Assembly: GCA_947496175.1 (NCBI GenBank)
Contig: CANMBU010000001.1
Coordinates: forward strand, 1 to 64,000
DNA: 64,000 bases
Source: an uncultured Roseovarius sp.
GTDB taxonomy: Bacteria > Pseudomonadota > Alphaproteobacteria > Rhodobacterales > Rhodobacteraceae
Direction: 5' to 3'
Positions 24,663-34,019 of this stretch are shown here, one piece after another. Under the pieces are notes generated by a model. It saw only the letters and a program-made list of their open reading frames with translations, ran no database searches and was not told the DNA's origin. How positions within the stretch are numbered: the first letter of the stretch is position 1; every line of letters starts with the position of its first letter. Position numbers and translations under genes: made by a program.

Positions 24663-25301
24663 ATGCCTCACGATCATGATGATTTCGCAGTAGAACCGGT
24701 TCCCGGCCTGCCCGAACGCCCCCCCGAGGGCGAGCAGATCCTATGGCAGGGTCGCCCCAACTGGTGGGCCCTCACCCGCGAGTCGCTCAATCTTTACTGG
24801 GTCAGTGCCTATTTCGTGGCGCTTTTCGCCTGGCGCTTTATCACGCTGATTGACCGCGTGCCGTTCGACACAGCCTTTGCCGCCTCCTTCCCCTTCATCA
24901 TCCTGGGAGGGATCGCAGCAGCGCTGTTGATCATCATTGGCTATGTGCAGGCGCGCGCGACGATCTACACCATCACCAACAAGCGCGTGGCCATGCGCAT
25001 CGGCGCAGCCCTGACTGTCACGCTCAACCTGCCCTACACGCAGATTGCGCGGGCCGATCTGGACTTGCGCAAATCCGGAACCGGCACCATCGCCTTTGAC
25101 CTCTTGGGCACCACCAAGCTCAGCTATCTGGTGTGCTGGCCCCATGTCCGCCCCTGGCGGATCAGCAAGACCCAGCCCGCCCTGCGTTGCATTCCAGATG
25201 CCCAGCGCATTGCCGAAATGATGGCCGAGGCGGCAGAGGCACGCATCAACACGCCGCAAGTGGCCCGCAGACCAAGCCCCGCACCCGTCGCCGCCGAATA
25301 A
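24663..25301 (+). CDS. puhB: Photosynthetic complex assembly protein PuhB
   Basis: The 212-aa protein has two or three membrane helices (about 42-62 and 72-98) followed by a PH-like domain (YTITNKRVAMRIG...). In Rhodobacter capsulatus PuhB is a dimeric factor for reaction centre assembly. Ribosome site GGAGGGCGCC; 23 bp after puhA, 12 bp before puhC. Confidence 0.94.
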   Translation: MPHDHDDFAVEPVPGLPERPPEGEQILWQGRPNWWALTRESLNLYWVSAYFVALFAWRFITLIDRVPFDTAFAASFPFIILGGIAAALLIIIGYVQARATIYTITNKRVAMRIGAALTVTLNLPYTQIARADLDLRKSGTGTIAFDLLGTTKLSYLVCWPHVRPWRISKTQPALRCIPDAQRIAEMMAEAAEARINTPQVARRPSPAPVAAE

Positions 25302-25313
25302 GGACATAAAAGA

Positions 25314-25790
25314 ATGGCCCGAACCGACACCAACCTGCCTCCCGCAACACAGGCATCGCATGACAAGGAACTTGTCCCGCGCATCCTGATCGTGGCGGTG
25401 TGCACGCTGGTTCTGACTATTCTGGCGCTGGTGACATGGGCCCGCGTGACGGATCAGCCCGTTACCTATGTGCCGCCCAAGGGTGAGATCACGCATGAGC
25501 GCACCTTCCATCTCACTGGCGACATGGCCGGAAGTGCCACGGTGACCGATCTGGACGGTACATTAATCGCCGATCTCAGCCCCGAAGAGGGTGGATTCAT
25601 TTCCGGCGTCTGGCGTGTGATCCAGCGCGAACGCACGAAACACCGCGTGGCTGAGGACGGCCCGCTGACGCTTGTCCGGTACGAAACCGGACGCATCGCA
25701 ATTTACGACCCCAGCACGGGGTGGAGCGCCGATCTGATGGGGTTCGGCGCAGATAACGCCAGGGCGTTTGCACGCCTTTTGGCACAATAG
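25314..25790 (+). CDS. puhC: Photosynthetic complex assembly protein PuhC
   Basis: The 158-aa protein has one N-terminal membrane helix (about residues 22-42, ILIVAVCTLVLTILALVTW) and a periplasmic domain. PuhC influences LH1-reaction centre organisation in Rhodobacter. It belongs to the alpha-proteobacterial photosynthetic assembly family. Tightly spaced within the puh operon. Confidence 0.92.
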   Translation: MARTDTNLPPATQASHDKELVPRILIVAVCTLVLTILALVTWARVTDQPVTYVPPKGEITHERTFHLTGDMAGSATVTDLDGTLIADLSPEEGGFISGVWRVIQRERTKHRVAEDGPLTLVRYETGRIAIYDPSTGWSADLMGFGADNARAFARLLAQ

Positions 25791-25805
25791 AGAGGAGGCC
25801 AAAAA

Positions 25806-26102
25806 ATGGGTTGGCTTACGAAAGACTTTGAGAGGGCACCTTGTACGGTTGAGGTCAGCCACTGCTTTGAGAGCCTGCACGCGCATGTGCGGTTCGACAA
25901 TGGCGCAGTGATCTATCCCGGCGACGAGGTGAAAGTACACGGCGACGAAATCATGGCGCCGTTCGGTGAAGTGGTGCGCGAACAGCGCGAAGCCACCATC
26001 ATTCGCGCCAGCAAGCTTGAGCAGCTTTGGACACGGCTTACAGGTGATTTTGAGGTGATGGAGCTCTGCGAGTTCTCCTTTTCAGAGGAGGTCACGCTAT
26101 GA
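25806..26102 (+). CDS. Small protein of the puhC-acsF interval, function unknown
   Basis: A 98-aa soluble, acidic protein (begins MGWLTKDFERAPCTVEVSHC) with no membrane helix. It has a good ribosome site (GAGAGGAGG) and ends in an ATGA overlap with acsF, so it is translated coupled to the oxidative cyclase. I do not recognise a domain. Similar short genes are commonly found at this spot in purple-bacterial clusters, so a role with AcsF or in puh-encoded assembly is possible but is only inference from position. Confidence 0.82.
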   Translation: MGWLTKDFERAPCTVEVSHCFESLHAHVRFDNGAVIYPGDEVKVHGDEIMAPFGEVVREQREATIIRASKLEQLWTRLTGDFEVMELCEFSFSEEVTL

Positions 26103-27226
26103 ATATGCAAAGCAAACACACCGCAGACGCCACCACAGTGGAAGAGGGTCTCGCCATCGCCGAGGCTCAGGATGCGCAGTTCAACGATGAGATGGCCACG
26201 GAAACCGCGATGCAGAACACTCTGCTGACACCGCGCTTCTACACCACCGATTTTGATGAGCTTGATGCCATCGACGTCAGCGGCGTCCGTGAAGACTGGG
26301 ACAAGCTGATTGACCAGATGGAAGCCGACCCCAACCGCGGGCATTTCAAGAAGAATGAAGACTGGGATCATGTCGATTGGGAGAACATGGAGCCTCAGCT
26401 GAAGAAGGAATTCATCGACTTCCTGATCTCAAGCTGCACTGCCGAATTCTCTGGCTGCGTCCTCTACAAAGAGATGAAGCGCCGCGGCAACAACAAGGAC
26501 ATCACCCAGCTCTTTCAGCTGATGGCGCGCGATGAGGCCCGGCATGCCGGCTTTATCAATGATGCCCTGCGTGAGGCGGGGTTGCGGGTGAATCTGGGCT
26601 TTCTGACTCAGAAGAAAAAATACACCTATTTCCGCCCGAAATTCATCTACTACGCCACGTATCTGTCTGAAAAGATTGGATATGCGCGGTATATCACCAT
26701 TTTCCGCCATCTGGAGGCCAACCCGGAACATCGCTTCCATCCGATCTTCAAATGGTTCCGCGAGTGGTGCAATGACGAGTTCAGCCATGGCGAGGCCTTT
26801 GCCCTTCTGATGAAGACAGATCCCAAGCTGACCTCGGGCAAGAATGTCTACTGGATCAAATTCTTCCTGACGGCGGTTTATGCCACAATGTATGTGCGCG
26901 ACCACCAGCGCCCGGCTTTCCATAAGGCACTTGGGGTGGATCCCGATTGGTACGCACATGAGGTCTTCACGAAAACCTCTGAGCTCTCCAAACAGATCTT
27001 CCCGATCACGCTCGATATCGACAGCCCCAAATGGCAGCCGCTTCTGGAGCGTCTGCAAAAGGCCAATGTCGATCTGGACGCGGCCAAGAAACAGGGCGGG
27101 CCAATTGGTTTTGTCAAACGCATGAGCGCCTCGGCGCGGGCCGCCACTGCCTTTGTGCAGCTTCTGCTCATCCCATCGAAGGGACACCAGGTGCCCGCTA
27201 ACGTAAGACTGGAGCCTGTCTATTGA
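26099..27226 (+). CDS. acsF: Aerobic Mg-protoporphyrin IX monomethyl ester cyclase AcsF
   Basis: O2-dependent diiron enzyme that forms ring E of chlorophylls. The 375-aa protein shows the carboxylate/histidine metal motifs of the ferritin-like fold: EFSGCVLYKEMKRR, DEARHAGF and a second E-x-x-H region (CNDEFSHGEAF). A strong GAGGAGG precedes the ATG at 26099. It is the only cyclase in the window (no bchE), which ties pigment synthesis to oxygen and is the clearest sign of an aerobic phototroph. Confidence 0.98.
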   Translation: MNMQSKHTADATTVEEGLAIAEAQDAQFNDEMATETAMQNTLLTPRFYTTDFDELDAIDVSGVREDWDKLIDQMEADPNRGHFKKNEDWDHVDWENMEPQLKKEFIDFLISSCTAEFSGCVLYKEMKRRGNNKDITQLFQLMARDEARHAGFINDALREAGLRVNLGFLTQKKKYTYFRPKFIYYATYLSEKIGYARYITIFRHLEANPEHRFHPIFKWFREWCNDEFSHGEAFALLMKTDPKLTSGKNVYWIKFFLTAVYATMYVRDHQRPAFHKALGVDPDWYAHEVFTKTSELSKQIFPITLDIDSPKWQPLLERLQKANVDLDAAKKQGGPIGFVKRMSASARAATAFVQLLLIPSKGHQVPANVRLEPVY

Positions 27227-27250
27227 GACACGCCCATTGGCATAAGGCAG

Positions 27251-27312
27251 CCGCAGTCCCGGACCTGATCCGGGACCTCCACGGCCACGAGGTCCCGGGT
27301 CACGCCCGGGAC
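27251..27312. repeat. REP-like double hairpin between acsF and puhE
   Basis: Two inverted repeats in tandem, each with arms GTCCCGG and CCGGGAC: 27256-27276 and 27292-27312, with further pairing GACCTC/GAGGTC between them. The first 28 bases (27251-27278) recur almost unchanged at 39305-39332. This is the common alphaproteobacterial 'cccggacttgatccggg' intergenic repeat. It lies inside an operon and could stabilise or attenuate the transcript. Confidence 0.75.
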
Positions 27313-27326
27313 GCGGGAGGCACAGA

Positions 27327-28145
27327 ATGAGCGCTTCGCCCTGGGTCGCCGCGGTTTTCGCACTGTTCATCTGGTGGTTCTCCACCGGGGTGATCCTGAT
27401 GGTTGTGCGCCATGCCGATACCAAGGGCGCGCGCACGCGGCTGCTCTCGCCTCTGATGGCCCTGCCCTTTCTGGGTGTGGGTCTTTGGGGGTTTGCCGCC
27501 ACTTTGGACATGGGCACAGTTACCGCCGCCTATGGGGCGTTCCTGGCGGCTCTGGCGATCTGGGGCTGGGTGGAGCTGTCGTTCCTGTCGGGTGCCATCA
27601 CCGGCCCCAACCTGCGTGATTGCCCCGATGACCTGCCGGAATGGGAGCGGTTTGCCCGCGCCTGGGGCACGATTGCCTATCACGAACTTCTGCTGACCGT
27701 GATCTTTGCGGGCCTTTGGCTTTACGCTGCAGGGGCGGAGAATTCCGTAGGTCTCTGGACCTTCACGATCCTCTATTTCGCCCGTATCTCGGCCAAGCTG
27801 AACCTCTATTTCGGCGTGCCCAAGATCAATACCGAGTTTCTGCCCGAGGCTTTGGGCCATCTGGCCAGCCATTTCCGCATTCAGCGGCTCAACTGGGTGT
27901 TTCCCGTTTCAATCACCGCGCTCACCTTTGCCATCGCCTGCTGGCTGGAGCGTCTCTATGCAGCAACCACACCCGGCGAGATCACCGGATTTGCGCTCTT
28001 GAGCGCCATCACCGGCCTCGCCCTGCTCGAACATTGGCTGATGGTGCTGCCACTCCCTGATGCCAAACTCTGGCGCTGGATGCTTCCTGCGCCCAAACCG
28101 ACACAAACAAAGACGACAAGACCGGAGGGATCCCATGGATTTTGA
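27327..28145 (+). CDS. puhE: Photosynthetic complex assembly protein PuhE
   Basis: A 272-aa polytopic membrane protein (about seven helices) of the alpha-proteobacterial putative photosynthetic complex assembly protein 2 family. In Rhodobacter capsulatus PuhE modulates bacteriochlorophyll production. Its start follows the REP hairpins, with GGGAGG upstream, and its 3' end overlaps hemA by 11 bp. Confidence 0.92.
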   Translation: MSASPWVAAVFALFIWWFSTGVILMVVRHADTKGARTRLLSPLMALPFLGVGLWGFAATLDMGTVTAAYGAFLAALAIWGWVELSFLSGAITGPNLRDCPDDLPEWERFARAWGTIAYHELLLTVIFAGLWLYAAGAENSVGLWTFTILYFARISAKLNLYFGVPKINTEFLPEALGHLASHFRIQRLNWVFPVSITALTFAIACWLERLYAATTPGEITGFALLSAITGLALLEHWLMVLPLPDAKLWRWMLPAPKPTQTKTTRPEGSHGF

Positions 28146-29349
28146 TGCCATGTTCAACGCGCAGCTCGATGCGCTTAAAGAGGAAGGCAATTATCGTATT
28201 TTTGCCGAGCTTGAACGCCAATGCGGGTCCTTTCCCAAGGCCAAGAGCTATGATGATGACGCCCCTGACGAGGTAACCGTCTGGTGCTCCAACGACTATC
28301 TCGGCATGGGCCAGAACGATGACATTCGGCAGGTGATGAAAGACGCCATTGATCTCTGCGGCACGGGCGCCGGGGGCACGCGCAACATCTCAGGCACCAA
28401 CCACTACCATGTGGAGTTGGAGAAAGAACTGGCCGACCTGCATGGCAAGGAAGACGCCCTGCTCTTTACCTCCGGGTATGTCTCCAACTGGGCGGCTCTG
28501 TCGACCCTGGGTGCGCGCCTGCCCGATGCGGTGATCCTGTCGGACGAGCTCAACCATGCCTCAATGATCGAGGGCATGCGCCACAGCCGCGCCCGCAAAG
28601 TCATCTGGAAACACAACGATCCCGAAGACCTGGACCGCAAGCTGGCCAGCCTTCCAGCCAATGCGCCAAAGATCGTGGCCTTTGAGAGCGTCTACTCCAT
28701 GGACGGCGACATCTGCCCGATGAAAGAGATTGTTGAAGTGGCCGAAAAACATGGCGCCATGACCTATCTTGATGAGGTGCACGCGGTTGGGCTTTATGGC
28801 CCCCGAGGCGGTGGTGTATCCGAGAGAGAGGGGCTTGCCGACCGCATCACCCTCATTGAGGGCACGCTGGGCAAGGCCTATGGCTGCATGGGCGGCTACG
28901 TTACGGGATCAGCGGCAATGTGTGACTTTATCCGATCCTTTGCCTCGGGCTTCATCTTTACCACCGCCCTGCCCCCGGCTGTGGCCGCCGCTGCCAAGGC
29001 ATCCGTGGCCCATCTCAAGCAAAGCCAGATTGAACGCCAGATGCAACGCGAACGCGTGGCCTATCTGCGCAATCAACTGGACAAACAGGGCATTCCGCAT
29101 TTGGATAACCCCAGCCACATCATCCCCGTGATGATCAAGGATCCGGTCAAATGCCGGATGCTGGCCGATATCCTGATGCGTGACTGGGGCATCTATGTGC
29201 AGCCAATCAACTATCCCACGGTTCCCAAAGGCACAGAGCGCCTGCGCTTTACGCCCGGACCATTGCACAATGAAGCAGATATCGATCATCTTGTCGAAGC
29301 GCTGAGCGTTTTGTGGAAGCAATGCGCCATCGCTCATGCAGTGGCTTGA
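28135..29349 (+). CDS. hemA: 5-aminolevulinate synthase
   Basis: Condenses glycine and succinyl-CoA to 5-aminolevulinate, the first step of the C4 tetrapyrrole pathway. The 404-aa PLP enzyme has the lysine motif [15 protein letters not shown] (about residue 245), SNDYLGMG and YLDEVHAVG. The ATG at 28135 ([12 protein letters not shown]), behind GGAGGG, lies inside the end of puhE; the open frame from 28060 would overlap puhE further. Having hemA in the PGC couples precursor supply to pigment demand. Confidence 0.97.
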   Translation: MDFDAMFNAQLDALKEEGNYRIFAELERQCGSFPKAKSYDDDAPDEVTVWCSNDYLGMGQNDDIRQVMKDAIDLCGTGAGGTRNISGTNHYHVELEKELADLHGKEDALLFTSGYVSNWAALSTLGARLPDAVILSDELNHASMIEGMRHSRARKVIWKHNDPEDLDRKLASLPANAPKIVAFESVYSMDGDICPMKEIVEVAEKHGAMTYLDEVHAVGLYGPRGGGVSEREGLADRITLIEGTLGKAYGCMGGYVTGSAAMCDFIRSFASGFIFTTALPPAVAAAAKASVAHLKQSQIERQMQRERVAYLRNQLDKQGIPHLDNPSHIIPVMIKDPVKCRMLADILMRDWGIYVQPINYPTVPKGTERLRFTPGPLHNEADIDHLVEALSVLWKQCAIAHAVA

Positions 29350-29436
29350 TGCTAATAGCGGCAAATTGACCATAACACTGTTGACTCGAGCGTTCAGGTT
29401 CTATGTGTTGCTCAAGCCAACACCACGGAGGACGTA

Positions 29437-29871
29437 ATGAAATCTTATGTAACAGCCACGGCTGCGCTTTTCTGTATCGCAGCCCCAGCTTTCGCTGCAG
29501 ACACCGCCTCAGGCGATCCCGCAGCCGGCGAAAAAGCGTTTAAACAGTGTAAGTCCTGCCACATGGTTCAGGATGCCGATGGCAACGCCATTGTCAAAGG
29601 TGGCAAAACCGGGCCGAACCTTTTCGGCGTCGTCGGTCGGACCGCAGGTACCGAAGACTTCAAATACTCGAAAGACATGGTTGCTGCCGGTGAAGGCGGC
29701 CTGGCCTGGGATGAGGCCTCTTTTGTGACCTACGTTCAAGATCCGACCGCTTACCTCAGAGAAGTCACCGGAAATGACAAAGCGCGCAGCAAAATGACGT
29801 TCAAAGCGCGAAAGGAAGAGGACGCCGTAAATATCTGGGCTTACCTCGCCTCGGTTGGTCCTGAAAGTTAA
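29437..29871 (+). CDS. cycA: Cytochrome c2
   Basis: Periplasmic electron carrier between the bc1 complex and the reaction centre. The 144-aa precursor has a Sec signal peptide cleaved near AFA-AD (residue 20/21), the haem motif CKSCH (Cys38, Cys41, His42) and a likely methionine ligand at Met120 (ARSKMTFKA). It has its own 87-bp upstream region (TTGACT about 50 bp before the start) and a strong terminator after it, so it can be expressed apart from the hemA transcript. Confidence 0.94.
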   Translation: MKSYVTATAALFCIAAPAFAADTASGDPAAGEKAFKQCKSCHMVQDADGNAIVKGGKTGPNLFGVVGRTAGTEDFKYSKDMVAAGEGGLAWDEASFVTYVQDPTAYLREVTGNDKARSKMTFKARKEEDAVNIWAYLASVGPES

Positions 29872-29894
29872 GCGACCAGCACATATCGAATAAG

Positions 29895-29929
29895 AAAGGA
29901 CCGCTTCCAAGAGAGCGGTCCTTTTCTTT
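29895..29929 (+). terminator. Rho-independent terminator of cycA
   Basis: An 11-bp stem (AAAGGACCGCT / AGCGGTCCTTT, 29895-29905 and 29914-29924) followed by TTCTTT. It ends the long bchF-puh-hemA-cycA transcript. Confidence 0.9.
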
Positions 29930-29946
29930 GTGCAGCCCAAAAGAAA

Positions 29947-29972
29947 ATCGGCCGGGGTCTCCCCAGGCCGAT
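29947..29972 (-). terminator. Rho-independent terminator of the BCCT transporter
   Basis: On the minus strand, ATCGGCC plus GGGG pairs with CCCC plus GGCCGAT (one mismatch) around a 3-base loop, then TTTTCTTTT. It lies 20 bp after the BCCT stop. Confidence 0.87.
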
Positions 29973-29992
29973 CTTAAATCTTCAGGTTGCTC

Positions 29993-31594
29993 TTAGAGCT
30001 TGGCGCGTTCTGAGCGAAGTGCCAGCCACAAGCAGTAGCACATCATCAGCACCACAAGCGTGAACGGAATGCCCGTAGACACCGCCGCCCCTTGCAGCGC
30101 CGACAACCCGCCGCCCAGCAAGAGCGCAATGGCAACCAGCCCTTCCAGCGTGCACCAGAAGACCCGCTGGATCACCGGCGCATCCATCTTGCCACCTGCC
30201 GTGATCGTATCGATCACAAGGCTGCCGCTGTCCGAAGACGTGACAAAGAAGATCACGATCAGGATCAGCGAAATCGGCGCCACGATGCTGTAGAGCGGCA
30301 GTTCCTTGAGGAACCCAAAGAGCGCGCCCTCGGGGGCATAACTGTCGATCACCGTGGCTTTGACACCCTCAGCGCCACCTGCGTTCAGCATATCGATGGC
30401 AGCACCGCCAAAGGTCGACATCCAGAGCGCACAGACAGCCGTGGGGGCGAGCAGTGCGCAAATGATGAACTCACGCACCGTACGCCCCTTGGAGATGCGC
30501 GCGATGAACATGCCCACGAAAGGCGACCATGCAATCCACCACGCCCAATAGAAGGTCGTCCAGCCGTGGAAATAGCTGGTGTCTTCTCGACCAAACGGAT
30601 TGGACAGTGCCGGAAGCATCACAACGTAGTCGACCATCACGCTGAAATACCGCGAGATCGCAGCGCCCACGCCCGTGACGAGGATCACGAAGATAAAGAG
30701 GCACACCGCCATGACCATGTTGATCTCTGAGAGCCGCTTGACGCCTTTATCCATGCCAAGACAGACGGACCCCAGAGCAATCAGCGTGATGCCGATGATC
30801 AGGACAACTGTTACGGTGTTTGAAGGCTCAATGCCGAAGATCTCATTGAGACCCGCCGCCACCTGCTGCGCGCCGAGGCCCAGCGATGTGGTCAGACCAA
30901 AGAGCGTCGCAAAGACAGCCAACGTGTCGATCATATGGCCCCACCAGCCCCAGACACGTTCGCCCAGAATGGGATAGAACGCAGACCGAAGCGTCAGCGG
31001 AAGGCCGAGGTTATAGCAAAAGATGGCAAGGCTCAGACCAACGGCGGCATAGATCGCCCACCCTTCGAGGCCCCAGTGGTGAATGGTTCCAACCACACCC
31101 ACATATTCATTGCCCGGCTGCGTGATATCGACTCCAAGAGGTCGCGCGCCGCCATCTTCGGCGAAGTTGTAGTAAACCGGCTCAAGAACCCCGAAGAACA
31201 ACAGCCCAATACCGATACCGGCTGCGAACATCATCGCGATCCAGCCAGCATAGGAATAATCGGGCTTGGCGTCCTTACCGCCGATCCTGACCGAGCCTAC
31301 GGGCAAAACAATCAAAACCAGACAGAAGAGCGTGATTGCGTTAACAGAAAGAACAAGAAACCAGTCAAACGTGCTTGTCAGCCATGGCCTCAGCCAGCCA
31401 AAGAACTCTGCGGTGGCCTCCTGATTGGCAAGCGCAATCAGCACGAACCCAAAAATCACAACACTTGAGATCAGGAATACCGGGTTATGAATATCAAGCC
31501 CCATCGGCCTGATATTGTCCTGGCCCATTTCGTAGTCTGTCGAATACTCCATGTGGCCTTCGCCCGCGCTTTGCGGGTCTTCAGATGTGGTCAT
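29993..31594 (-). CDS. BCCT-family betaine/choline/carnitine-type transporter
   Basis: A 533-aa secondary transporter with 12 helices. Family signatures: MMFAAGIGIGLLFFGVLEP near residue 120 and the tryptophan-rich WAWWIAWSPFVGMFIARIS near residue 350. BCCT members import betaine, choline, carnitine or DMSP, usually with Na+ or H+. It stands alone within the PGC with its own terminator. The exact substrate cannot be read from the sequence; the quaternary-ammonium module at the right end of the window makes a betaine-type substrate likely. Confidence 0.92.
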   Translation of the reverse strand: MTTSEDPQSAGEGHMEYSTDYEMGQDNIRPMGLDIHNPVFLISSVVIFGFVLIALANQEATAEFFGWLRPWLTSTFDWFLVLSVNAITLFCLVLIVLPVGSVRIGGKDAKPDYSYAGWIAMMFAAGIGIGLLFFGVLEPVYYNFAEDGGARPLGVDITQPGNEYVGVVGTIHHWGLEGWAIYAAVGLSLAIFCYNLGLPLTLRSAFYPILGERVWGWWGHMIDTLAVFATLFGLTTSLGLGAQQVAAGLNEIFGIEPSNTVTVVLIIGITLIALGSVCLGMDKGVKRLSEINMVMAVCLFIFVILVTGVGAAISRYFSVMVDYVVMLPALSNPFGREDTSYFHGWTTFYWAWWIAWSPFVGMFIARISKGRTVREFIICALLAPTAVCALWMSTFGGAAIDMLNAGGAEGVKATVIDSYAPEGALFGFLKELPLYSIVAPISLILIVIFFVTSSDSGSLVIDTITAGGKMDAPVIQRVFWCTLEGLVAIALLLGGGLSALQGAAVSTGIPFTLVVLMMCYCLWLALRSERAKL

Positions 31595-31985
31595 GTTTTG
31601 GCTCCCTCTTGCCCCGCCGGTTTATCCCGGCATTACGACAAGGGTTCTGCGCAAGTGACGCTAAGTCAAAGAATTTCTTGGACCACATCTGAACCATTTA
31701 ACCAAGCACCTGCGGCATTTTCCGCAGAAAGATCCTCCACAGTAGACGCAAAATGAAAGATTAAGCTGGGCCTGCACAGAATTGAGAAAACTCAATTTTC
31801 TTACAACCAACGCGAACACGCCCGCATAACGTGCTGCAAGGCAGAAAAAACAACGGAATCGCGTTTGAAAACCGCCGGTGATTTCCGCCAGTGACGGGAA
31901 ATTCGTCCTAACAGCTTGTCGGAAAATAGACTTTTTCTGCCGGGACATGGTCAGAATCATGCGCACACTCGAAAGGAGTCACCCT
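31595..31985. other. 391-bp intergenic region BCCT / dxs
   Basis: Holds the BCCT ribosome site (GAGGGAG) and presumably its promoter. Two small hairpins occur: CTGCGG/CCGCAG at 31710-31727 and AATTGAG/CTCAATT at 31780-31797. A 101-codon minus ORF (31661-31966) lacks coding character. No clear terminator follows dxs. Confidence 0.5.
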
Positions 31986-33914
31986 CTATTTGACAACCCC
32001 AAGCGGCACGACATCGGCAGTTGACCCGGCGGCTTGTGTCGCAGTGAGCGCAATGTCCCGTGCCGTCAGCCCCGCCGCTTCATACATCTCATCCGGGCTT
32101 GCCTGATCAATGTAGCGATCCGGAAGGTGCATTGTGCGTATAGCAAGACCACGATCCAACGCGCCCTCGGCGGCCAGCGTTTGCAACACTATGGCTCCAA
32201 AGCCGCACATCGCGCCTTCTTCCACCGTGATCAGCACCCGGTGATGGCTTGCCAGTTGCAGCACCAGATCACGATCCAGAGGCTTGGCAAACCGCGCATC
32301 CGCCAAAGTGACCGAAAGACCTGCATTCTCCAGTATCTCCGCCGCTTCCAGACACTCGGTCAGATGTGCTCCGTAAGACAGGATGGCAACGTCTGATCCT
32401 TCAAAGAGCACCCGGCCCTTGCCAATCTCTAGAACCTCGCCGCGCTCAGGTATGGCCACACCGGTCCCCGCGCCACGCGGATACCGAAACGCAATCGGTC
32501 CCTCGTCATGCGCCGCGGCCGTCGCCACCATATGCGTCAGCTCCGCCTCATCAGCCGCCGCCATGCAGGTCATACCGGGCAAAGCGCCCAGATACCCGAT
32601 GTCAAACGCCCCTGCATGGGTCGGCCCATCAGCGCCCACAAGCCCCGCCCGGTCAATCGCAAACCGCACCGGCAGGCTTTGCAAAGCCACGTCGTGCACC
32701 ACTTGGTCATAGCCGCGTTGCAGGAAAGTCGAATAAATCGCGCAGAAGGGTCGCAGCCCGCTGGCCGCCATCCCGGCCGCAAAGGTTACGCCATGTTGTT
32801 CGGCAATGCCCACATCGAAGACGCGGTTCGGAAACCGCTCGGCCATGATGTTGACGCCAGTGCCCGATGGCATCGCCGCAGTGACCGCCACAACGTTGGG
32901 ATCTCTCGCGGCCTCTTGCGTCAACGCCTTGCCGAAGACGGACGTATAAGACGGCGCGGACGCCGATTTCTTGGCCTGCGCCCCGGTCTCCACGTCGAAC
33001 TTGGAGACACCGTGATAACAATCGGCGCTGGCCTCAGCCGGCGTATACCCTTTGCCTTTGACCGTGCAGACATGAATCAGAACCGGCCCGGTGGCCCGTG
33101 TGTGCGCTGCGCGCAGCACGGGCAAAAGCTGTTCCATGTCGTGCCCGTTGATTGGCCCGACATATTCAAACCCCAGCTCTTCAAAAAGCGTGCCGGACTC
33201 TGAGACCCCCGTCACAAGCTGCCGTGCGCGCTTGGCCCCTTCGCGCATCGGCGCAGGCAGGGCCGCTTCAAAACCCTCGGCCAGGCTCTTCATCTTGGCC
33301 AGCGGCTCATTGGCATAAAGGCCGGACAGGTAGGACGACATTGCGCCCACAGGCGGGGCAATGCTCATTTCATTGTCATTGAGAATGACAAACATCCGCC
33401 GCCCTTCGGCACCCGCGTTGTTCATCGCCTCATAGGCCATGCCCGCACTGATCGAGCCATCGCCGATCACGGCAATCGCATCACCCGTGGGCCGCCCCAT
33501 GTCGCGCCCAACGGTAAACCCAAGTGCGGCACTGATCGACGTTGAGCTATGCGCCGCGCCAAAGGGGTCGTATTCACTCTCTGCGCGTTTGGTGAACCCG
33601 CTTAGCCCATCCTTCTGACGCAAGGTGCGAATGCGGTCCCGCCGCCCGGTGAGGATCTTGTGCGGATAGCACTGATGCCCCACATCCCACACAAGCTTGT
33701 CCATTGGCGTGTTGAACACCGCATGAATGGCCACGGCCAGTTCCACAACCCCAAGAGACGAGCCCAGGTGCCCGCCTGTCTCGGACACCGCGGAAATCAC
33801 CTCTGATCGAAGTTCCCGAGCAATTTCGGCCAGATCACTGTCCGGCAATTGTCGTAGATCGGACGGGCCAGCGACCCGGTCCAGAAGCGGTGTTGTTGGT
33901 GTATCTTTTGGCAT
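31986..33914 (-). CDS. dxs: 1-deoxy-D-xylulose-5-phosphate synthase
   Basis: First enzyme of the MEP isoprenoid pathway; joins pyruvate and glyceraldehyde 3-phosphate with thiamine diphosphate. The 642-aa protein has the TPP motif ([18 protein letters not shown]), [11 protein letters not shown] and [17 protein letters not shown]. The ATG at 33914 ([11 protein letters not shown]), behind GAGGGGGG, is preferred over a start ten codons upstream. It is the last gene of the puf superoperon; dxs also follows the puf genes in Rhodobacter, after pufX. Confidence 0.96.
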   Translation of the reverse strand: MPKDTPTTPLLDRVAGPSDLRQLPDSDLAEIARELRSEVISAVSETGGHLGSSLGVVELAVAIHAVFNTPMDKLVWDVGHQCYPHKILTGRRDRIRTLRQKDGLSGFTKRAESEYDPFGAAHSSTSISAALGFTVGRDMGRPTGDAIAVIGDGSISAGMAYEAMNNAGAEGRRMFVILNDNEMSIAPPVGAMSSYLSGLYANEPLAKMKSLAEGFEAALPAPMREGAKRARQLVTGVSESGTLFEELGFEYVGPINGHDMEQLLPVLRAAHTRATGPVLIHVCTVKGKGYTPAEASADCYHGVSKFDVETGAQAKKSASAPSYTSVFGKALTQEAARDPNVVAVTAAMPSGTGVNIMAERFPNRVFDVGIAEQHGVTFAAGMAASGLRPFCAIYSTFLQRGYDQVVHDVALQSLPVRFAIDRAGLVGADGPTHAGAFDIGYLGALPGMTCMAAADEAELTHMVATAAAHDEGPIAFRYPRGAGTGVAIPERGEVLEIGKGRVLFEGSDVAILSYGAHLTECLEAAEILENAGLSVTLADARFAKPLDRDLVLQLASHHRVLITVEEGAMCGFGAIVLQTLAAEGALDRGLAIRTMHLPDRYIDQASPDEMYEAAGLTARDIALTATQAAGSTADVVPLGVVK

Positions 33915-33983
33915 CGCACCCCCCTCAAGGCGGCTGAGGCGCAACCCGCATCAATCGGGCAGCAGGTGCGCGATTTGAGGACA

Positions 33984-34006
33984 GGGCCGCTAGCGATAAG
34001 CGGCCC
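33984..34006. other. Hairpin between pufC and dxs
   Basis: An 8-bp stem GGGCCGCT/AGCGGCCC with a 7-base loop just after the pufC stop. No T-run follows in the direction of transcription, so it more likely protects the 3' end of pufLMC mRNA or reduces read-through than terminates fully. Confidence 0.55.
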
Positions 34007-34019
34007 ACGTCCAAGTCGT

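Noticed and set aside
29400..29425. TGT...ACA dyad before cycA (TGTTGCTCAAGCCAACA)
   Set aside because: The spacer is 11, not 12, and the arms extend differently (TGTTG/CAACA), so it does not fit PpsR; kept only as a curiosity.
31661..31966. 101-codon minus-strand ORF in the BCCT-dxs gap
   Set aside because: Unusual composition (rich in Cys, Phe, Arg), no ribosome site and no recognisable domain; likely random in a regulatory region.
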